A stretch of DNA of 64,000 bases, taken from a bacterium (lineage in GTDB: Bacteria; Desulfobacterota; Binatia; DP-6). Made by a program: the position numbers and the translations under genes. Below the pieces are notes generated by a model that was not told where the DNA came from, did no database searches, and worked only from the letters and a program-made list of their open reading frames with translations. Shown piece by piece: positions 44,095 through 56,100 of this stretch. The stretch spans positions 124,001 to 188,000 of the forward strand of contig JAHCID010000008.1 of assembly GCA_026129405.1 (NCBI GenBank), read 5' to 3'. How positions within the stretch are numbered: position 1 is the first letter of the stretch; the number at the start of each line of letters is the position of its first letter.

Positions 44095-46680
44095 ATGGCG
44101 GATCATCAGCCGGCGGTCGGTCGGGCCGCGCGCGACCCGCGCCTGGTGCAGAACTGGCGCGACGCCCTCGATCGCGCGACGGAGTACCTGACCGCGCTCG
44201 GCGTCACCGAGCCCGACCGCTACGACCTCGCCCACGCCGCCGTCGAGCAGGCCTCGGCCGAGCCGTGGGTCGAAGGGCGCGACGCGATCGCGGCGACGCT
44301 CGACGTCGTGCGGCGGCGTCTCGCCGGCAGCGGCGTCGGCGGCGACGCGTTCCTGCGCTGGCGTCTCGGCCTAGGCCTCGGCCGCGCCGACGCCGCCACC
44401 GCTCCGCTCGCCGCGCTGGTGCCGGCGACGCCGCCGCTGCGCCGGGCCCACATGGGCTACCAGCGCCTCGAGCGGCATCTGTTCGGCCGGCTCTTCGGCC
44501 GGCGCGCGCGGCGCCGCGGCGACGCCGAGCCCGTCCTCTACGGCAGCCCGCTGCGCCGCCTGCGGCGCTCGCTGCGCTGGACGCGCGTCGCACACGTGCG
44601 CCGCCTGCTGCTCGTCCTGCTCGTGCTGGTGCCGACGACGATCGCGAGCGCCTTCATGGTGGACGTGCTGCCGCACCAGGGGCGCACCTGGCTCGAGGTC
44701 GCGATCGTCGCGTTCTTCGGCGTGCTGTTCGGCTGGGTCTCGGTCGGCTTCTGGACCGCGCTCTTCGGCTTCTGGACGCTGCTGCGCGGGCGCGACCGCT
44801 ATGCGATCACGGGGCTCGCGCGCGGCGAGGCGGGCGGCGAGGACGAGCCGCCGCTGCCGGATCCCGGCCCGGTGCCGACCGCGATCGTCATGCCGATCGC
44901 GAACGAGCCGGTGGACCGCGTCTTCGCCGGCCTGCGCGCGATCTGGGAGTCGCTCGCGCGCGCCGGCGTGCAGGACCGCTTCCACCTCTACGTCCTCAGC
45001 GACTCGAACGATCCCGACGCGATCGTCGGCGAGGAGACGGCCTGGTTCCAGTGGTGCCGCGAGGCGTCGGCCTTCGGTCGCATCTTCTATCGCCGGCGGC
45101 GCGTGCGCATCGAGCGCAAGAGCGGCAACGTCGCCGACTTCTGCCGGCGCTGGGGCTCGTCCTACCGCTACATGGTGACCCTCGACGCCGACAGCCTCAT
45201 GTCGGGCACGACCATCGCGCGCCTCGTCGGGCTGATGGAGAGCCATCCCCACGTGGGGATGATCCAGACCTCGGCCGCGGCGGTGAATCGCCGCTCGCTG
45301 TTCGCGCGCATCCAGCAGTTCTCGAGCCACGTCTACGGGCCGATGTTCACCGCCGGCCTCCACTGGTGGCAGCTCGGCGACGGCCAGTATTGGGGGCACA
45401 ACACGATCATCCGCGTGGCGCCGTTCATGGCCCACTGCGGCTTGCCGCGGCTGCCCGGCCGCGAGCCGCTCGGCGGCGAGATCCTGAGCCACGACTTCGT
45501 CGAGGCGGCGCTCATGGGCCGCGCCGGCTGGAGCATCTGGCTGGCGTACGACCTCGGCGGCAGCTGGGAGGAGGTGCCCTCGACGCTGCTCGAGGAGATG
45601 AAGCGCGACCGGCGCTGGTGTCAGGGCAACCTGCAGCACCTGCGGCTGCTCTTCACCGAGGGGCTCTTCGGCGCCCACCGCGCGCTCTTCCTGAACGGCG
45701 TCTTCTCGTACGTGTCGGCGGTGCTGTGGTTCGGATTCCTCAGCCTCTCGACGGTCGAGGCGATCGACAACGTCCTGCACGAGCCGAACTACTTCCCGCA
45801 CGGCCCGAGCCTGTTTCCCGAATGGCCGATCTGGCGGCCGGACTGGGCGCTGTCGCTGATGGCGGTGACGGGCGTGCTCCTCTTCCTGCCGAAGGTCCTT
45901 GCGATCCTCCTCGTCTGGCTGAAGCGGCGCGAGGCGCGGGCCTACGGCGGCATCCTGCGCCTCGGGCTGTCGGTCGTGCTCGAGGTGTTGACGTCGAGCC
46001 TGCTCGCGCCGATCCGCATGGCCTTCCACACCCGCTTCGTGCTGACGAACGTGATCGGGCGGACCGTCGGCTGGAAGTCGTCGGGGCGCGAGGAGGCCGA
46101 CACGGGGTGGGGCGAGGCGCTGCGGCACCACGGGCTCGACACGCTGGTCGCGAGCGCCTGGGGCGCGGGGCTCTACTGGCTCAACCCGTCGTACTTCTGG
46201 TGGGTGATGCCCATCGTCGGCGCGCTGCTGCTCTCCATCCCGCTGTCGGTGCTGCTGAGCCGGGTCTCGCTCGGCGACCGCCTGCGGCGCTGGAAGCTCT
46301 TCCTCGTCCCCGAGGAGCAGGACCCGCCGGCGGAGCTGCGCGATCTCGAGCGCTTCCAGGCCGCGGCGGCGGAGCGGCGCTCGTGGCTGCCGCGCGCCGA
46401 GCAGCACGGCTTCGTGCGCGCCATGGTCGATCCGATCACGAACGCCCTCCACCGGGCGCTGCTGCGCGGCCCACGGCGCCGGGGCGAAGCGGTGCAGGCG
46501 ACGCGCACGGCGCTCGTCGAGCGTGCCGTGGCCGACGGGCCCGCCGCGCTCGGCGCCGCCGAGCAGCGCGTCCTCCTCGGCGACCCCGACGCGACCGACG
46601 CGATGCACGCGCGCGTCTGGGCCATCCCGGATCGCGTCCGGGCCGGACTCTGGGGACGGCCCGGCTCGGCCGTGTCGTGA
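44095..46680 (+). CDS. opgH: Glucan glucosyltransferase OpgH (MdoH)
   Basis: This 861-residue inner-membrane family 2-type glycosyltransferase (GT84) has a cytoplasmic N-terminal region (1-165), two helices (LLLVLLVLVPTTIASAFMV and near IVAFFGVLFGWVSVGFW), and a catalytic domain starting TAIVMPIANEPVDRV. Its DxD is Asp364-Ala-Asp366 (LDADSLMSG), the acceptor-site HDFVEAALM contains the catalytic Asp, and RRWCQGN (506-512) is the QxxRW-like motif. About six helices follow, then a basic C-terminal tail. It uses UDP-glucose to build and export the beta-1,2-glucan backbone. The ATG at 44095 is 2 bases past the opgG stop, and the stop overlaps the next gene by 4 bases. Confidence 0.95.
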   Translation: MADHQPAVGRAARDPRLVQNWRDALDRATEYLTALGVTEPDRYDLAHAAVEQASAEPWVEGRDAIAATLDVVRRRLAGSGVGGDAFLRWRLGLGLGRADAATAPLAALVPATPPLRRAHMGYQRLERHLFGRLFGRRARRRGDAEPVLYGSPLRRLRRSLRWTRVAHVRRLLLVLLVLVPTTIASAFMVDVLPHQGRTWLEVAIVAFFGVLFGWVSVGFWTALFGFWTLLRGRDRYAITGLARGEAGGEDEPPLPDPGPVPTAIVMPIANEPVDRVFAGLRAIWESLARAGVQDRFHLYVLSDSNDPDAIVGEETAWFQWCREASAFGRIFYRRRRVRIERKSGNVADFCRRWGSSYRYMVTLDADSLMSGTTIARLVGLMESHPHVGMIQTSAAAVNRRSLFARIQQFSSHVYGPMFTAGLHWWQLGDGQYWGHNTIIRVAPFMAHCGLPRLPGREPLGGEILSHDFVEAALMGRAGWSIWLAYDLGGSWEEVPSTLLEEMKRDRRWCQGNLQHLRLLFTEGLFGAHRALFLNGVFSYVSAVLWFGFLSLSTVEAIDNVLHEPNYFPHGPSLFPEWPIWRPDWALSLMAVTGVLLFLPKVLAILLVWLKRREARAYGGILRLGLSVVLEVLTSSLLAPIRMAFHTRFVLTNVIGRTVGWKSSGREEADTGWGEALRHHGLDTLVASAWGAGLYWLNPSYFWWVMPIVGALLLSIPLSVLLSRVSLGDRLRRWKLFLVPEEQDPPAELRDLERFQAAAAERRSWLPRAEQHGFVRAMVDPITNALHRALLRGPRRRGEAVQATRTALVERAVADGPAALGAAEQRVLLGDPDATDAMHARVWAIPDRVRAGLWGRPGSAVS

Positions 46681-48017
46681 CGCCCGCGCGGGCACGGCGG
46701 GCCGCCGCGATCGTCCTCGCGGCGCTCGCCGGGTGCGCCGGCGTGCTCGCGAGCGGCTGCGGCCGCCCGCACGACGACCCCGATCGCCTGACGTTCTGGG
46801 CGCTCGGCGGCGAGGGCGAGGTGGTCGAGCGCCTGCTGCCCGAGTTCACGGCGCGCCATCCCGGGCTGCGTGTGACGGTGCAGCGCATCCCGTGGAGCGC
46901 GGCGCACGAGAAGCTGCTCACCGCCTGGGTGGGCGGCGCGATGCCCGACGTCGTGCAGGTCGGCAACACCTGGATCCCGGAGCTGGTCGTGCTCGGCGCC
47001 CTGGAGCCGCTCGACGATCGGCTCGACGCCGCCGCGCGCGCCGCGTTCTTTCCCGGCGTCCTCGATCCGAACGTCGTCGACGGCCGCACCTGGGGCGTGC
47101 CGTGGTACGTCGACACGCGCCTCGTCTTCTATCGTCGCGACCTCCTCGCGGCTGCCGGCGAGGCGGAGGCGCCGCGGACGTGGGACGCCTGGCGGGCCGG
47201 CATGCAGGCGGTGCAGGCGCGGGCGCGGCCCGGCCAGCACGCGATCCTGCTGCCGCTCACCGAGTGGCAGCCGCTCGTCATCCTCGCCTTCGGGCACGGC
47301 GCCACGCTGCTGCGCGACGGCGACTGTCGCGGCGACTTCCGCAGCCCGGCGTTCCGCGCCGCGCTGACGGCGTGGGTCCGCCTCTTCCGCGACGGCCTCG
47401 CGCCGCTCGGCGGCGCGGCGCTGGCGGCGAACCTCTACGAGGACTTCGCCCGCGGCGACGTCGCCTTCGTCGTGACCGGGCCGTGGAACCTCGGCGAGCT
47501 GGCGCGGCGTCTCCCGCCCGCGCTCGCCGACGCCTGGACCACGATGCCGATGCCGGCGGTCACCGGCGCGCCGCCGGGGCCGTCGCTCGCCGGCGGCGCG
47601 AGCCTCGCCGTCGTGCGCGGGACGCCGCGCGCGGAGGCCGCGTGGAAGCTGGTCGCGTTCCTCGCCGAGCCGGCGCAGCAGCGGCGTCTCTGGGAGCTGA
47701 CGGGCGACCTGCCGGCGCGGCGCGAGGTCTGGGACGACGCCGCGCTCGCCGGCGACCCGCGCGTGGCCGCGTTCCGCACCCAGCTCGAAGCGGTGCGCGC
47801 GACGCCGAAGATCCCGGAGTGGGAGCGCATCGCCGGCAAGATCATGCAGTGGGCCGACACCGCGGTCCGCGGCACGCTCGACGTCGACGCCGCGACCGCG
47901 CGGCTCGACGCCGAGGTCGACGCCATCCTCGCCAAGCGCCGCTGGCTGCTGGGCGACCGCTGCACCGCGGGCACGGCGCCCGCCGCCGCGGCCGGCGGCG
48001 GAGCGGTCCCCGGATGA
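46677..48017 (+). CDS. ABC transporter sugar-binding lipoprotein (family 1)
   Basis: This 446-residue extracytoplasmic solute-binding protein begins with a type II signal peptide; the lipobox LAGC gives lipidated Cys20, with an alternative ASGC shortly after. The two-lobed body starts LTFWALGGEGEVVERLLPEF and contains the family segments WVGGAMPDVVQVGNTWIPEL, GVPWYVDTRLVFYRRDLL and FVVTGPWNLGEL. Relatives bind mono- or oligosaccharides. The GTG start overlaps the opgH stop (GTGA). The operon context suggests the ligand may be derived from the periplasmic glucan, but this is inference. Confidence 0.92.
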   Translation: MTPARARRAAAIVLAALAGCAGVLASGCGRPHDDPDRLTFWALGGEGEVVERLLPEFTARHPGLRVTVQRIPWSAAHEKLLTAWVGGAMPDVVQVGNTWIPELVVLGALEPLDDRLDAAARAAFFPGVLDPNVVDGRTWGVPWYVDTRLVFYRRDLLAAAGEAEAPRTWDAWRAGMQAVQARARPGQHAILLPLTEWQPLVILAFGHGATLLRDGDCRGDFRSPAFRAALTAWVRLFRDGLAPLGGAALAANLYEDFARGDVAFVVTGPWNLGELARRLPPALADAWTTMPMPAVTGAPPGPSLAGGASLAVVRGTPRAEAAWKLVAFLAEPAQQRRLWELTGDLPARREVWDDAALAGDPRVAAFRTQLEAVRATPKIPEWERIAGKIMQWADTAVRGTLDVDAATARLDAEVDAILAKRRWLLGDRCTAGTAPAAAAGGGAVPG

Positions 48018-48900
48018 GCCGGCCCGCGCGCGTCGCCGCGGGCTGGTGGTTCGTCGCGCCGGCGCTCGGCCTCCTGCTGGTGTTCTTCCTCCTGCCGACG
48101 CTGGCCGCGCTGCTGCTCTCCGGCACCGACTTCGACGTCTACACCGTCGCCGACCCGCGCCGGCTGCGCTGGATCGGATGGGACAACTACCGCCGCCTGC
48201 TGGACGATCCACGCTTCGCGACCGCGCTCGGCAACACGCTCTTCTTCGTCGTGGTGGCGGGGCCGGCGTCGATCCTGGTCTCGCTCGGGGCCGCCCTGCT
48301 CGTCGATGCGCACGTCGTGCGCGGGCGAGCGGTCTTCCGCACGCTGCTCTTCCTGCCGGTGGTGACGACGCTCGTCGCCGTCGCCGTGGTGTGGCGCTAC
48401 CTCTACCACCCGCGCTCCGGCCTCCTGAACCAGCTGCTCGCGCTCGCCGGCGTCGAGCCGATCGACTGGCTCGGCGACCCGCGCTGGGCGCTGCCGTCGC
48501 TCGCGCTGCTGGCGGTGTGGAAGAACTTCGGCTTCAACATGCTGGTCTTCCTGGCCGGCCTCCAGGCCATTCCGGAGCGCCTCTCCGAGGCGGCGCGGCT
48601 CGACGGCGCCGGCCGCGCGCGCGAGCTGTGGTCGGTCACACTGCCGCTCCTCGCGCCGACCTTCGTCTTCGTCGCCGTCATCACCACGATCGGCTACCTC
48701 CAGCTCTTCGCGGAGCCCTACGTGATGACGCAGGGCGGGCCGGCGAACGCCACGCTGAGCGTCGTCCTCCTCATGTACGAAGAGGGCTTCCGCTGGTGGA
48801 ACCTCGGCTACGGCGCGGCGGTGGCGTTCGTGCTGTTCGCCATCATTCTCGTCCTGTCGGCGGCGCAGCTGCTGCTCCAGCGGCTCTGGGGAGGGCGCCC

Positions 48901-48904
<4 letters not shown>
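48014..48904 (+). CDS. ABC sugar transporter permease (MalF/UgpA type)
   Basis: This 296-residue protein has six transmembrane helices and the permease EAA loop EAARLDGAGRARELWSVTLPLLAP (near 195-218), where an ABC ATPase docks. It belongs to the group that pairs with family 1 binding proteins. The ATG at 48014 overlaps the stop of the binding-protein gene by 4 bases (ATGA). Its stop overlaps the GTG of the second permease. No gene for the required ATPase is present in the cluster. Confidence 0.93.
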
Positions 48905-49722
<818 letters not shown>

Positions 49723-49927
49723 GCCTCGAAGGAGGCGGTCGTGCGGCACCGGCCGAGGCCCCGGTCGGGGCCCGCCGGTGGCGGCGTCCGGGGGGGCGGA
49801 TCGGGGCCGCCTCCCGGCCATTGGCGGCGGGATACCGCAAAGTCGTGGACAGGGACGCGTCGGATCTGGTTCCACCGCCCGCGAAGCCCCCGCGTCGGGG
49901 GCGACCGCGTCGCGGAGGGACATCGGG

Positions 49928-52900
49928 ATGATGCGCAGGGTCGTCGCAGCGTGCGCCGCGTTGGTGCTGGGCGCCGGCGCCGGGCACGCCGCCAGCTTCA
50001 CGAACTTCGAGACCGGCCACGTACGCCCGCTCGCCATCAGCCCGGGCGGCGAGTGGCTGTTCGCCGTCAACACGCCGGACGCGCGCCTCGCCGTCTACGC
50101 CCTCACGGCGGGCGGCGCGACGCTGGTGGCCGAGGTGCCCGTCGGCCTCGAGCCGGTGGCGGTGGCGTCGCGCGTGAACGGGGCAGGGCGCACCGAGGCG
50201 TGGGTGGTGAACCAGCTGTCGGACAGCGTGAGCATCGTCGAGCTCGATCCCGCCGACGTCGGCCGGTCCCACGTGAGGCGCACGCTGCTCGTCGGCGACG
50301 AGCCGCGCGACGTCGTCTTCGCCGGCCCCGGCCGCGGTCGCGCGTTCATCACCGCCGCGCACCGCGGCCAGAACCGGCCCGGCGACCCGGAGCTCACCAC
50401 CGAAGGCGTCGGCCGCGCCGACGTGTGGACGTTCGACGCCGACGATCCCGGCCCCGGCCTCGGCGGCACCCCCCTCTCGATCATCCAGCTCTTCGGCGAC
50501 ACGCCGCGCGCGCTCGCGGTCAGCCCCGACGGCGGCACGGTCTATGCGGCCGTGTTCCAGTCCGGCAACCGCACCACGACGCTGCTCCAGCGCGTCGTCT
50601 CGCCGAACGGCGGCCTGCCGCCGCCGCCGCCGGGCGCGACGCCCGGCTGGCCCGAGGTCGGGCTCATCGTGCAGCGCCAGGGTGCGCGCTGGGTCGACGA
50701 GCTCGACCGCGACTGGGCCGCGCTGCTGGCGTTCTCGCTGCCCGACTACGACGTCTTCCGCATCGCCGCCGGCGCGAACCCGCCGGCGGCCCTCGGCAAC
50801 GAGACGGCGACCAGCGGCGTCGGCACGATCCTCTTCAACATGGCCGTGCGCCCGACCACGGGCACGCTGTTCGTCTCGAACACCGAGGCGCGCAACGCCG
50901 TCCGCTTCGAGCCGATCCTGCGCGGCCATCTCACCGAGAGCCGCATCAGCGTCGTCTCCGGGCAGAGCGTGACGCCGGTGCACCTGAACCCGCACGTGAG
51001 CTACGGCGTCGCGCCGGGGCCGGCGGCCGAGATCGCGCAGAGCCTCGCCTTCCCGACCGACATGGCCTTCTCGCCCGACGGCGCGACCCTCTACGTCGCG
51101 GCGCTGGGCTCGGCCGCCGTCGCCGCCGTCGACGCGGCGGCGCTCGAGGCCGGTACCCTCGTGCGCACGCTGATCCCGGTCGGCGACGGCCCGAGCGGGC
51201 TCGCGCTCGACGCGGCCCGCGACCGGCTCTTCGTCATGAACCGCATCGGCCACGGCATCTCGGTGGTCACCAACCTGAGCGATCCGCGCCGGCGGGCGGA
51301 GACGGCGCGCCTCGCGCTGCCGTACGACCCGTCGCCGGCGTCGACGAAGCGCGGCCGCCGCCTGCTCTACGACGCCGCCGCCACGTCCGCCCACGGCGAC
51401 AACGCCTGCGCGAGCTGCCACGTCTTCGGCGACTTCGACTCGCTGGCCTGGGACCTCGGCGACCCCTTCGGCCCGGTCGTGGCGAACAAGAACCCGATGG
51501 TCCCCGGCATCACGGCGCGTCCCGTCCATCCGATGAAGGGACCGATGGCGACGCAGAGCCTGCGCGGCCTCGCGGTCGCCGGCGCGATGCACTGGCGCGG
51601 CGATCGCACCGGGGCGGGCGTGCCCGGCAGCGATACCTTCGACGTGGCGGAGGCGCTGCGTCAGTTCAACCCGGCCTTCGAGACGTTGCTCGGCCGCGCC
51701 GCGGCGCTGAGCGACCAGCAATTCCAGGCCTTCGCCGACTTCGTGCTGTCGATCGAGTACCCGCCGAGCCCGATCCGCGCGCTCGACGGCTCGCTCACGC
51801 CGGCGCAGCAGGCCGGCCACGACTTCTACACGACGGCCTTCTCGGACGGGCCGCGGACGTGCAACTTCTGTCACGCGCTGCCGCTCGGCACGAGCCGCAT
51901 CTCGGCGAACGACGGCGAGCCGCAGGACTTCAAGATCCCGCACCTGCGCAACGCGTACGCGAAGGTGGGCATGTTCGGCCTGCCGCCGAGCCCGGGAAAT
52001 CCGGGCGTCGTCTTCGGGGACCAGGTGCGCGGCGTCGGCTTCCTGCACAACGGCGGCGTGGCGACCGTCTTCCAGTTCCTCAATGCGCCGCGCTTCAGCT
52101 TCGGCGCCGATCCCAACACCAACCGCCGCAACGTCGAGCAGTTCATCCTGAGCCTCGACACCGGCCTCGCCGCGGTCGTTGGGCAGCAGGTGACGGTCGG
52201 CGCCGGTCCCGACGCCGGGACGACCGGCCGCCTGGCGTTGCTCCTCGCCCGTGCCGACGCCGGCGCCTGCGACGTCGTCGTGAAGGGCGTCGTCGACGGC
52301 GAGGTGCGCGGCGGCCTCTACGCCGGCGGCGGCTCCTTCGTCTTCGACCGCGCGGCCGACGCGCCCCGCACGACGGCGGCGCTGGTCGCGCTCGCCGCCG
52401 TCGCCGGGCAGGCGCAGACGTTCACCGCGGTGCCGCCGGGCAGCGGCATCCGCGCCGGCATCGACCGCGACCAGGACGGCGTCCTCGACCGCGACGAGCT
52501 CGACGCGGGCACCCTGCCGACGGACGCGACGAGCTTTCCGGGTGGCCCCACCTTCGCGCGCATCCAGACGACGAAGCTGGAGCTGCGGGACCGCACGACG
52601 CCGCCGTCTCCGGGCAAGCGCAAGCTGACCTTCGTCGCCAAGACCGCGCGCGACGTGCCGGGGCAGCGCATCGTCATGCCGGCGCGGGGCGGCGCCGGCG
52701 ATCCGACGCTCCACGGCGCGACCCTCGTCGTCTACGGCGCGGCGGGCAGCGCCGAGGTGGCGACGATGCCGCTCGCCGCCGGCCGCTGGAGCGTTGCCGG
52801 CTCGGCGGCGAACCCGACCTACAGCTATCGCGGCGCCAAGGGCGATCCCGTCACGCGCGTCAGCCTGCGGGCGGACAGCCTGACGGTGAAGGGCGGCGGC

Positions 52901-53113
52901 GCCGCGTTCGGCTACTCGCTCGACGAGCCGCGCCAGGGGCGCGTCGCCGTCCGCCTGGCGGTCGGCGGGACGACCGTGCTGTGCGCCGAGGCCCCGGCCC
53001 GGACGAAGGGCCAGCCGCCGAGCACGGCGAAGTACGACACCGTCGACCGCTTCACCGCGGCCCCGAAGACGCCGGCGCCCCCGGCGTGTGCGCAGCTGCC
53101 GGTGCCGGGCTGA
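49928..53113 (+). CDS. Secreted beta-propeller / di-heme c-type cytochrome fusion
   Basis: This 1061-residue exported protein (start ATG 49928, GGAGGGA at 7 bases) has a signal peptide, then YVTN-type beta-propeller repeats (about 25-470; PLAISPGGEWLFAVNTPDARLAVY, PRALAVSPDGGTVYAAVF, DMAFSPDGATLYVAALG). A cytochrome c peroxidase/MauG-like region (about 470-780) has two heme-attachment motifs, Cys494-A-S-Cys497-His and Cys645-N-F-Cys648-His, and the AMHWRGDR segment. A calcium-loop element IDRDQDGVLDRDEL lies near 845. The last 190 residues form a beta-rich domain of unknown family. It probably transfers electrons or oxidises a substrate in the periplasm or at the surface. Confidence 0.88.
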   Translation: MMRRVVAACAALVLGAGAGHAASFTNFETGHVRPLAISPGGEWLFAVNTPDARLAVYALTAGGATLVAEVPVGLEPVAVASRVNGAGRTEAWVVNQLSDSVSIVELDPADVGRSHVRRTLLVGDEPRDVVFAGPGRGRAFITAAHRGQNRPGDPELTTEGVGRADVWTFDADDPGPGLGGTPLSIIQLFGDTPRALAVSPDGGTVYAAVFQSGNRTTTLLQRVVSPNGGLPPPPPGATPGWPEVGLIVQRQGARWVDELDRDWAALLAFSLPDYDVFRIAAGANPPAALGNETATSGVGTILFNMAVRPTTGTLFVSNTEARNAVRFEPILRGHLTESRISVVSGQSVTPVHLNPHVSYGVAPGPAAEIAQSLAFPTDMAFSPDGATLYVAALGSAAVAAVDAAALEAGTLVRTLIPVGDGPSGLALDAARDRLFVMNRIGHGISVVTNLSDPRRRAETARLALPYDPSPASTKRGRRLLYDAAATSAHGDNACASCHVFGDFDSLAWDLGDPFGPVVANKNPMVPGITARPVHPMKGPMATQSLRGLAVAGAMHWRGDRTGAGVPGSDTFDVAEALRQFNPAFETLLGRAAALSDQQFQAFADFVLSIEYPPSPIRALDGSLTPAQQAGHDFYTTAFSDGPRTCNFCHALPLGTSRISANDGEPQDFKIPHLRNAYAKVGMFGLPPSPGNPGVVFGDQVRGVGFLHNGGVATVFQFLNAPRFSFGADPNTNRRNVEQFILSLDTGLAAVVGQQVTVGAGPDAGTTGRLALLLARADAGACDVVVKGVVDGEVRGGLYAGGGSFVFDRAADAPRTTAALVALAAVAGQAQTFTAVPPGSGIRAGIDRDQDGVLDRDELDAGTLPTDATSFPGGPTFARIQTTKLELRDRTTPPSPGKRKLTFVAKTARDVPGQRIVMPARGGAGDPTLHGATLVVYGAAGSAEVATMPLAAGRWSVAGSAANPTYSYRGAKGDPVTRVSLRADSLTVKGGGAAFGYSLDEPRQGRVAVRLAVGGTTVLCAEAPARTKGQPPSTAKYDTVDRFTAAPKTPAPPACAQLPVPG

Positions 53114-53192
53114 CGCAGGCCCGGCTCTGGTGCAGCTCGCGGGCGCATGGAACCATGCGCCCTGGTCCGTGGGAGCGCTGGAGCCTAGAGGG

Positions 53193-56100
53193 GTGGGACG
53201 GTGGGCTGGAGGACTGATCGCCGGGATCTCGGCCCTGGTGCTCGGCCTGGCGGTCGGGCCGGCTCCCGTGGCGCATGCCGCCGAGCCGGTCGTCCTCGAC
53301 ACCTTCGACGTCGCGGCCGGCTGGACGGCCGCCGCGTCGCCCGGCACGAAGACGGCGCTCACCTGGGAGCGCGACGACGAGGGCACGGCGCTGCGCCTCG
53401 ACTACGATCTGGCGAACGCCTCGGGCTTCGTCATCCTGCGCCACGAGGTCGGCCGCGAGCTGCCCGAGAACTTCGCCTTCCGCTTCCGCCTGCGCGGCCA
53501 GGCGCCGCGCGGCACGTTCGAGTTCAAGCTCGTCGATCGGCGCGGCAACGTCTGGTGGCGGCGCATGCCGGGCTTCGCCTTCCCGCGCACCTGGCAGGCC
53601 ATGGTCATCCGCCGTTCGCGGCTGACGCATGCCTGGGGCCCGGACGCCGACGGCGGGCCGCGCGAGGTGGCGGCGATCGAGATCGCCGTCAGCGGCGGCG
53701 AGCCGGGACCGGGGACGCTCTGGCTCGACGACGTCGTGCTCGAAGCGCGCGAGCCGATCGCCGCCGACGCCGCGCCGCCGCAGGTGACCGCGTCGAGCGC
53801 GCGACCGGGCTTCGACGCGGCGCACGTCGTCGACGGCATGCCGGCGAGCGCCTGGAAGAGCGCGCCCGACGACGCCACCGCGTCGCTGACGCTCGACTTC
53901 GGCCGCAACCGCGAGCTGGGCGGCCTCGTGATCGACTGGGACGCGACCGACTACGCCGTCGCCTACACGGTCGAGACGTCGCACGACGGCGCGACCTGGA
54001 CGCCGGCGTTCCGCACCGACACCGGCAAGGGCAACCGCGCCTGGATCTACATGCCCGACACCGAGGCGCGCTGGATCCGGCTCGACCTCGAGCGCAGCAG
54101 CCGCGGCCGCGGCTTCGGCATCGCCAACGTCGCGGTGAAGCCGGTGGAGTTCTCCGACTCGCCGAACGCCTTCTTCTCGGCGATCGCCTACGATTCGCCG
54201 CCCGGGCTGTATCCGAAGTACCTCCTCGGCAAGCAGACCTACTGGACGGTGGTGGGTGTCGACGGCGGCGTGCAGGAGGCGCTGGTCAACGAGGAGGGCA
54301 TGGTCGAGATCGACCGCGCCTTCTCGATCGAGCCCTTCCTCTACACGCGCGGCCGGCTCGTCACCTGGCACGACGCCGATATCTGGCAGGAGCAGGAGGG
54401 TGGGGCGCTTCCGGTCGTCGTGTGGCGCCACGAGGGCCTGCGCCTGCGGCTCACGGCGTTCGCGTCGGGGCCGCCGGAGTGGCCGACGCTCTACGTGCGC
54501 TACCGGATCGACAGCCGCGGCGGGGCCCGCGAGCAGGTGAAGCTCTTCCTCGCGATCCGCCCGTTCCAGGTGCTGCCGCCGTGGCAGGCGCTCAACATGC
54601 AGGGCGGCGTGGCGCAGATCCGCGAGCTCGGCTTCGACGGCCAGGTGGTCCGCGTCGACCAGGCGCGCTCGATCGTGCCCCTGACGCGCCCGAGCAGCTT
54701 CGGGGCCGCGACCTTCGAGGACGGCGCCGTCCCCGAGTACCTCGTCCTCGGCGTGCCGCCGGCCGACCAGGAGGTCACCGATCCGTTCGGCTTCGCGTCG
54801 GGCGCGCTCGAGTTCACGCTGCGGCTCGAGCCGGGGAAGCCCGGCGAGGTCGCGATCGCGGTGCCGCTGCACGCGGGCGGCGACGGGGTGCCGCCCGCGG
54901 TCGACGCGAAGCAGGTCGCGGCCGAGCAGGAGGCGGTCACGCGCCAGTGGACGCGGCTCCTCGGCCGCACGGAGGTGTCGCTGCCGGCGGCGGCGGAGGC
55001 GCTGACGCGCACGCTGCGCTCGACCATCGCGTACACGCTCGTCAACCGCGACCGGGCGGCGCTCCAGCCGGGCTCGCGCACCTACGCGCGCTCGTGGATC
55101 CGCGACGGCGCGATGGAGTCCGAGGCGCTGCTGCAGATGGGCTTCACGCAGGAGGTGCGCGACTTCCTGCGCTGGTATGCGACGTTCCAGGCGCCGAGCG
55201 GCGCGGTGCCCTGCTGCGTCGACGCCCGCGGCCCGGACTGGACGCCCGAGAACGACAGCGAGGGCGCGTTCATCTACGCCCTCGCCGAGTACTACCGCTA
55301 CACCCGCGACGCCGGCTTCGTGCACGACCTCTGGCCGCACGTGCAGCGGGCCGTCGCGCGCATCGCGGCGCTGCGCGCCGAGCGCATGGGGGCGGCCTGG
55401 CGCGAGCCCGACCGGCGCGCGTACTTCGGCCTGCTGCCGGAGTCGATCAGCCACGAGGGCTACTCGGGGCACCCGGTGCACGCCTACTGGGACGACTTCT
55501 TCGCGCTGCGCGGCCTGAAGGACGCGGCGGCGCTCGCAGTCGTGGTCGGCGACGACGAGGCGGCCACCGCGTACGCGCGGCTGCGCGACGACTTCCGTGA
55601 GACGCTGCTCGCGTCGCTCGCGGCGACGATGGCGATGCACCAGATCACGTACCTCCCGGGCTCGGTCGAGCTCGGCGACTTCGACCCGACCTCGACGAGC
55701 ATCGCGATCGTGCCCGGCGGCGAGCTCGAGCGGCTGCCGCCCGACGCCGTGCGCGCCACCTACGACCGCTACTGGGGCGAGATCGAGACGCGGCTCGACG
55801 GCACCTGGAGCGGGCAGGCGTACTCGCCCTACGAGCTGCGCAACGTCGCCGCGTTCGTGCGCCTCGGCCAGCGCGAGCGCGCGCACGCGCTGCTCGACTA
55901 CCTCATGGCCGATCGGCGCCCGGCGGCGTGGAATCAATGGGCGGAGGTCGTCTGGCTCGACCGCGACCTGCCGCGCTTCATCGGCGACATGCCGCACACG
56001 TGGGTCGGCGCCGGCTTCGTGCAGGCGGTGCGCAATCTGCTCGCGTACGAGCGCGAAGCCGACCAGGCGCTCGTGCTCGCGGCGGGCGTGAAGCCCGAGT

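Noticed and set aside
44371-46695. Minus-strand open frame opposite opgH
   Set aside because: It is a shadow of the opgH reading frame without any recognisable domain.
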